Source of the DNA: Streptomyces taklimakanensis
GTDB lineage: Bacteria > Actinomycetota > Actinomycetes > Streptomycetales > Streptomycetaceae
Reading direction: 5' to 3'
Assembly (NCBI RefSeq): GCF_009709575.1
Contig: NZ_WIXO01000001.1
Location: forward strand, 186,001 to 250,000
Length of the DNA: 64,000 nt
Position 1 is the first letter of the stretch, and each line of letters starts with the position of its first letter. The notes under the pieces were generated by a model. It was not told where the DNA came from, ran no database searches, and saw only the letters and a list, made by a program, of their open reading frames with translations. Both the position numbers and the translations under genes were made by a program. Shown here piece by piece: positions 62,637 to 64,000 of this stretch.

Positions 62637-63665
62637 TCATTCGCCCGGAACCGGAAGGCGGGCACCGGCGAACCAGTCGAGATGTTCGCCATGTGGTCCG
62701 GTGAACGCGACCGGACGCTCATCGAGGCCGAGGACGAACGTGGTGCGGCCGGTCGGGGGTGGCTCAGGCAGGAGGTCCCGCACCGCGGGGAGCACGTCGG
62801 GCGCCTCGTTGGAGATCCAGCGGCACGGAAGGCCCCGCATCGTCCGCGTGAACCGCGCGCGTGCCTCAGGTGAGAGGTAGGCCAGAACCGCGCTGTGGAA
62901 GACCACGGGCGTGGCCCCCTCGGGAGCTTGGGCCACCAGTCGGCCCACTGTCTCGTTCAGGTCTCCGCGGACCAGGTGCGCCGGCTCGGCGCGGGCCACT
63001 TCGAGGGCGCCGCGCAGTCGCTCCAGGCGCTCGGTCTGCTCCGGCCAGACCAGGCTCTCCAGCCAGCCGGCGTCCTCGGGATCCGAGGGGTCGAGCGGAT
63101 TGAGGTCGACTCCGGCCCGCCGGACGACCTCGGGCAACCGACGCGGTATCGGCACCGGGCCAGTGGTACGGCAGGGCAGGGTGATCGGGCTGTCCGTCGG
63201 TCCGAACGGTTCACCCTCGTCATAGCGGTAGCGGTACCGGTCCGGGTGGAGGCAGAGCCCGGCCGAGGCTCCGACCTCGATGAGCGCCAGCGGCTGCGGC
63301 AGCGCCGCGAGCAGCGGCAGCAAGGTGGCGCACCGCGCGCTCTCGTTCGTCTGCGTCAGCCGCGACAACACGAGGGAACTCACCCGGTCCCAGTGGGCGA
63401 TCACCCACGCGCGGAATCCGTCGGACGAGTCGACGGGCGCGCCCAGATGCCGTGCGGCGGCCAGCAGGAGGTTGGGCTGACGCTTGATCGGCGGAAGCTC
63501 GCGCAGTAGCGCCAGGAGCCTCTCGTCCTCGGCCACCCCCAGGCTCAACGTCTCGTAGCGGGGTGAACGCCCCCTCGCCTGGCGCTCGGCGAAGAGTCGG
63601 TATTCGTCCGCGATCGTCCGCGACTCGACGTCCGGGTCCGGATCGGTGCTCACATGCCTGCTCAT
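62637..63665 (-). CDS. DUF2332 protein (methyltransferase-like)
   Basis: This 342-aa protein is of the DUF2332 family. ALIEVGASAGLCLHPDRYRYRY (about 130) resembles a SAM-binding first strand and loop. VVFHSAVLAYLSPEARARF (about 255) and WISNEAPDVLPAV follow as in other members. An N-terminal helical region starts EYRLFAERQARGRSPRYETL. No activity is established for the family. ATG 63665 has GGAGGG upstream. Confidence 0.85.
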   Translation of the reverse strand: MSRHVSTDPDPDVESRTIADEYRLFAERQARGRSPRYETLSLGVAEDERLLALLRELPPIKRQPNLLLAAARHLGAPVDSSDGFRAWVIAHWDRVSSLVLSRLTQTNESARCATLLPLLAALPQPLALIEVGASAGLCLHPDRYRYRYDEGEPFGPTDSPITLPCRTTGPVPIPRRLPEVVRRAGVDLNPLDPSDPEDAGWLESLVWPEQTERLERLRGALEVARAEPAHLVRGDLNETVGRLVAQAPEGATPVVFHSAVLAYLSPEARARFTRTMRGLPCRWISNEAPDVLPAVRDLLPEPPPTGRTTFVLGLDERPVAFTGPHGEHLDWFAGARLPVPGE

Positions 63666-64000
63666 CACTGCCCTCCCACCCGAGGATCATGCTCCTGTCC
63701 GGTGCGGGGAAGAAGCCGCGGCGCATGGGTGTCCGGAAGGTCACACGGGCGCGTCGCCGACCTGTCGGGACAGCACGACCGGGCACTGTCCGGGCGGTCA
63801 CGGCGGGCCGGGCAGAGCCGGTTTTCGGTCCTGGGCCGTCGTTTTCCGGACGGAACAAGATCCAGATCTTCAGACGGGCCCACACCGGTCGATAAGGTCG
63901 TGAAACGTCTCCGCCCTCATCGCGCGGTACGGCTGAGTACACCGCTCACGTTCAGAACTTCATGGCACCCCCGCGCCCGGCGACCGGTGGCCGGCGTGCC
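63666..64000. other. intergenic region at right edge
   Basis: These 335 nt upstream of the DUF2332 gene show no frame with good composition or start context. An AT-richer segment near 63840-63910 may hold its promoter. A gene could begin beyond the edge. Confidence 0.4.

Noticed and set aside
1..64000. CRISPR arrays, tRNA/rRNA genes, insertion sequences, prophage
   Set aside because: I found no regularly spaced repeats, no cloverleaf sequences, no transposase or integrase motifs and no terminal inverted repeats in the window.

Overview
The window is high-GC actinobacterial DNA, almost certainly from a Streptomyces chromosome. Codons mostly end in G or C, start codons are a mix of ATG, GTG and TTG, intrinsic hairpins are strong, and the gene content is typical of that genus: a hybrid NRPS-PKS cluster, PAS-LuxR and XRE-TPR regulators, and many secreted proteins. 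I saw no tRNA, rRNA, CRISPR array or insertion sequence.

Region 1 (1-20.2 kb) is most of an antimycin-type depsipeptide cluster. Read from right to left it has the antA-B / C-D-E / F-G / H order and orientation known for antimycin clusters. antBA (acyltransferase and cluster sigma factor, + strand) diverges from antCDE (NRPS C-A-PCP-C-A-KR-PCP, PKS KS-AT-ACP-TE, crotonyl-CoA carboxylase/reductase, - strand). antGF (stand-alone carrier protein and aryl ligase, + strand) converges on antE and diverges from antH, a PaaA-like oxygenase subunit cut by the left edge. By homology, AntF loads an aminobenzoate onto AntG and the PaaA-E-like oxygenase rearranges it to aminosalicylate. AntC then adds threonine and a reduced alpha-keto acid, AntD adds an alkylmalonyl unit supplied through AntE and cyclises the chain, and AntB acylates the ring hydroxyl. 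Two features are unusual: a phosphopantetheinyl transferase gene sits directly behind antF, and a PimM/FscRI-type PAS-LuxR regulator lies tail-to-tail with antA, with two matching operator-like palindromes between antB and antC.

Region 2 (20.2-36.3 kb) is mixed accessory and housekeeping DNA. It holds an XRE-TPR regulator with a TTA codon, a two-domain VOC protein, a very large secreted protein joining a lysozyme-like region to a C-terminal SGNH hydrolase, a secreted peptidoglycan-binding protein, an MFS transporter, an aminoglycoside-phosphotransferase-like kinase, a beta-carbonic anhydrase with a SulP anion transporter, and an MHS-type symporter.

Region 3 (36.3-43.8 kb) is a sugar uptake and utilisation operon on the - strand: binding lipoprotein, two permeases, a 2-hydroxyacid dehydrogenase and a DUF2264 protein. 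It lies downstream of its own DeoR/LacI-type regulator. The same 10-bp motif occurs just before the regulator gene and before the binding-protein gene.

Region 4 (44-57 kb) contains an AraC/GyrI-like regulator, a decayed ORF, a methyltransferase, a hydrolase plus glycosyltransferase-like pair, a secreted protein, an unusual carrier-protein/aryl-AMP-ligase fusion beside an MFS exporter, and a conserved block with a B3/4-domain protein, a broken PaiB-like gene, an EamA transporter and a divergent XRE-cupin regulator. Region 5 (57-64 kb) has an I36-type protease inhibitor, a three-gene operon (unknown 497-aa protein, MoxR-type AAA+ ATPase, DUF2201/VWA-like metallopeptidase) and a DUF2332 protein.
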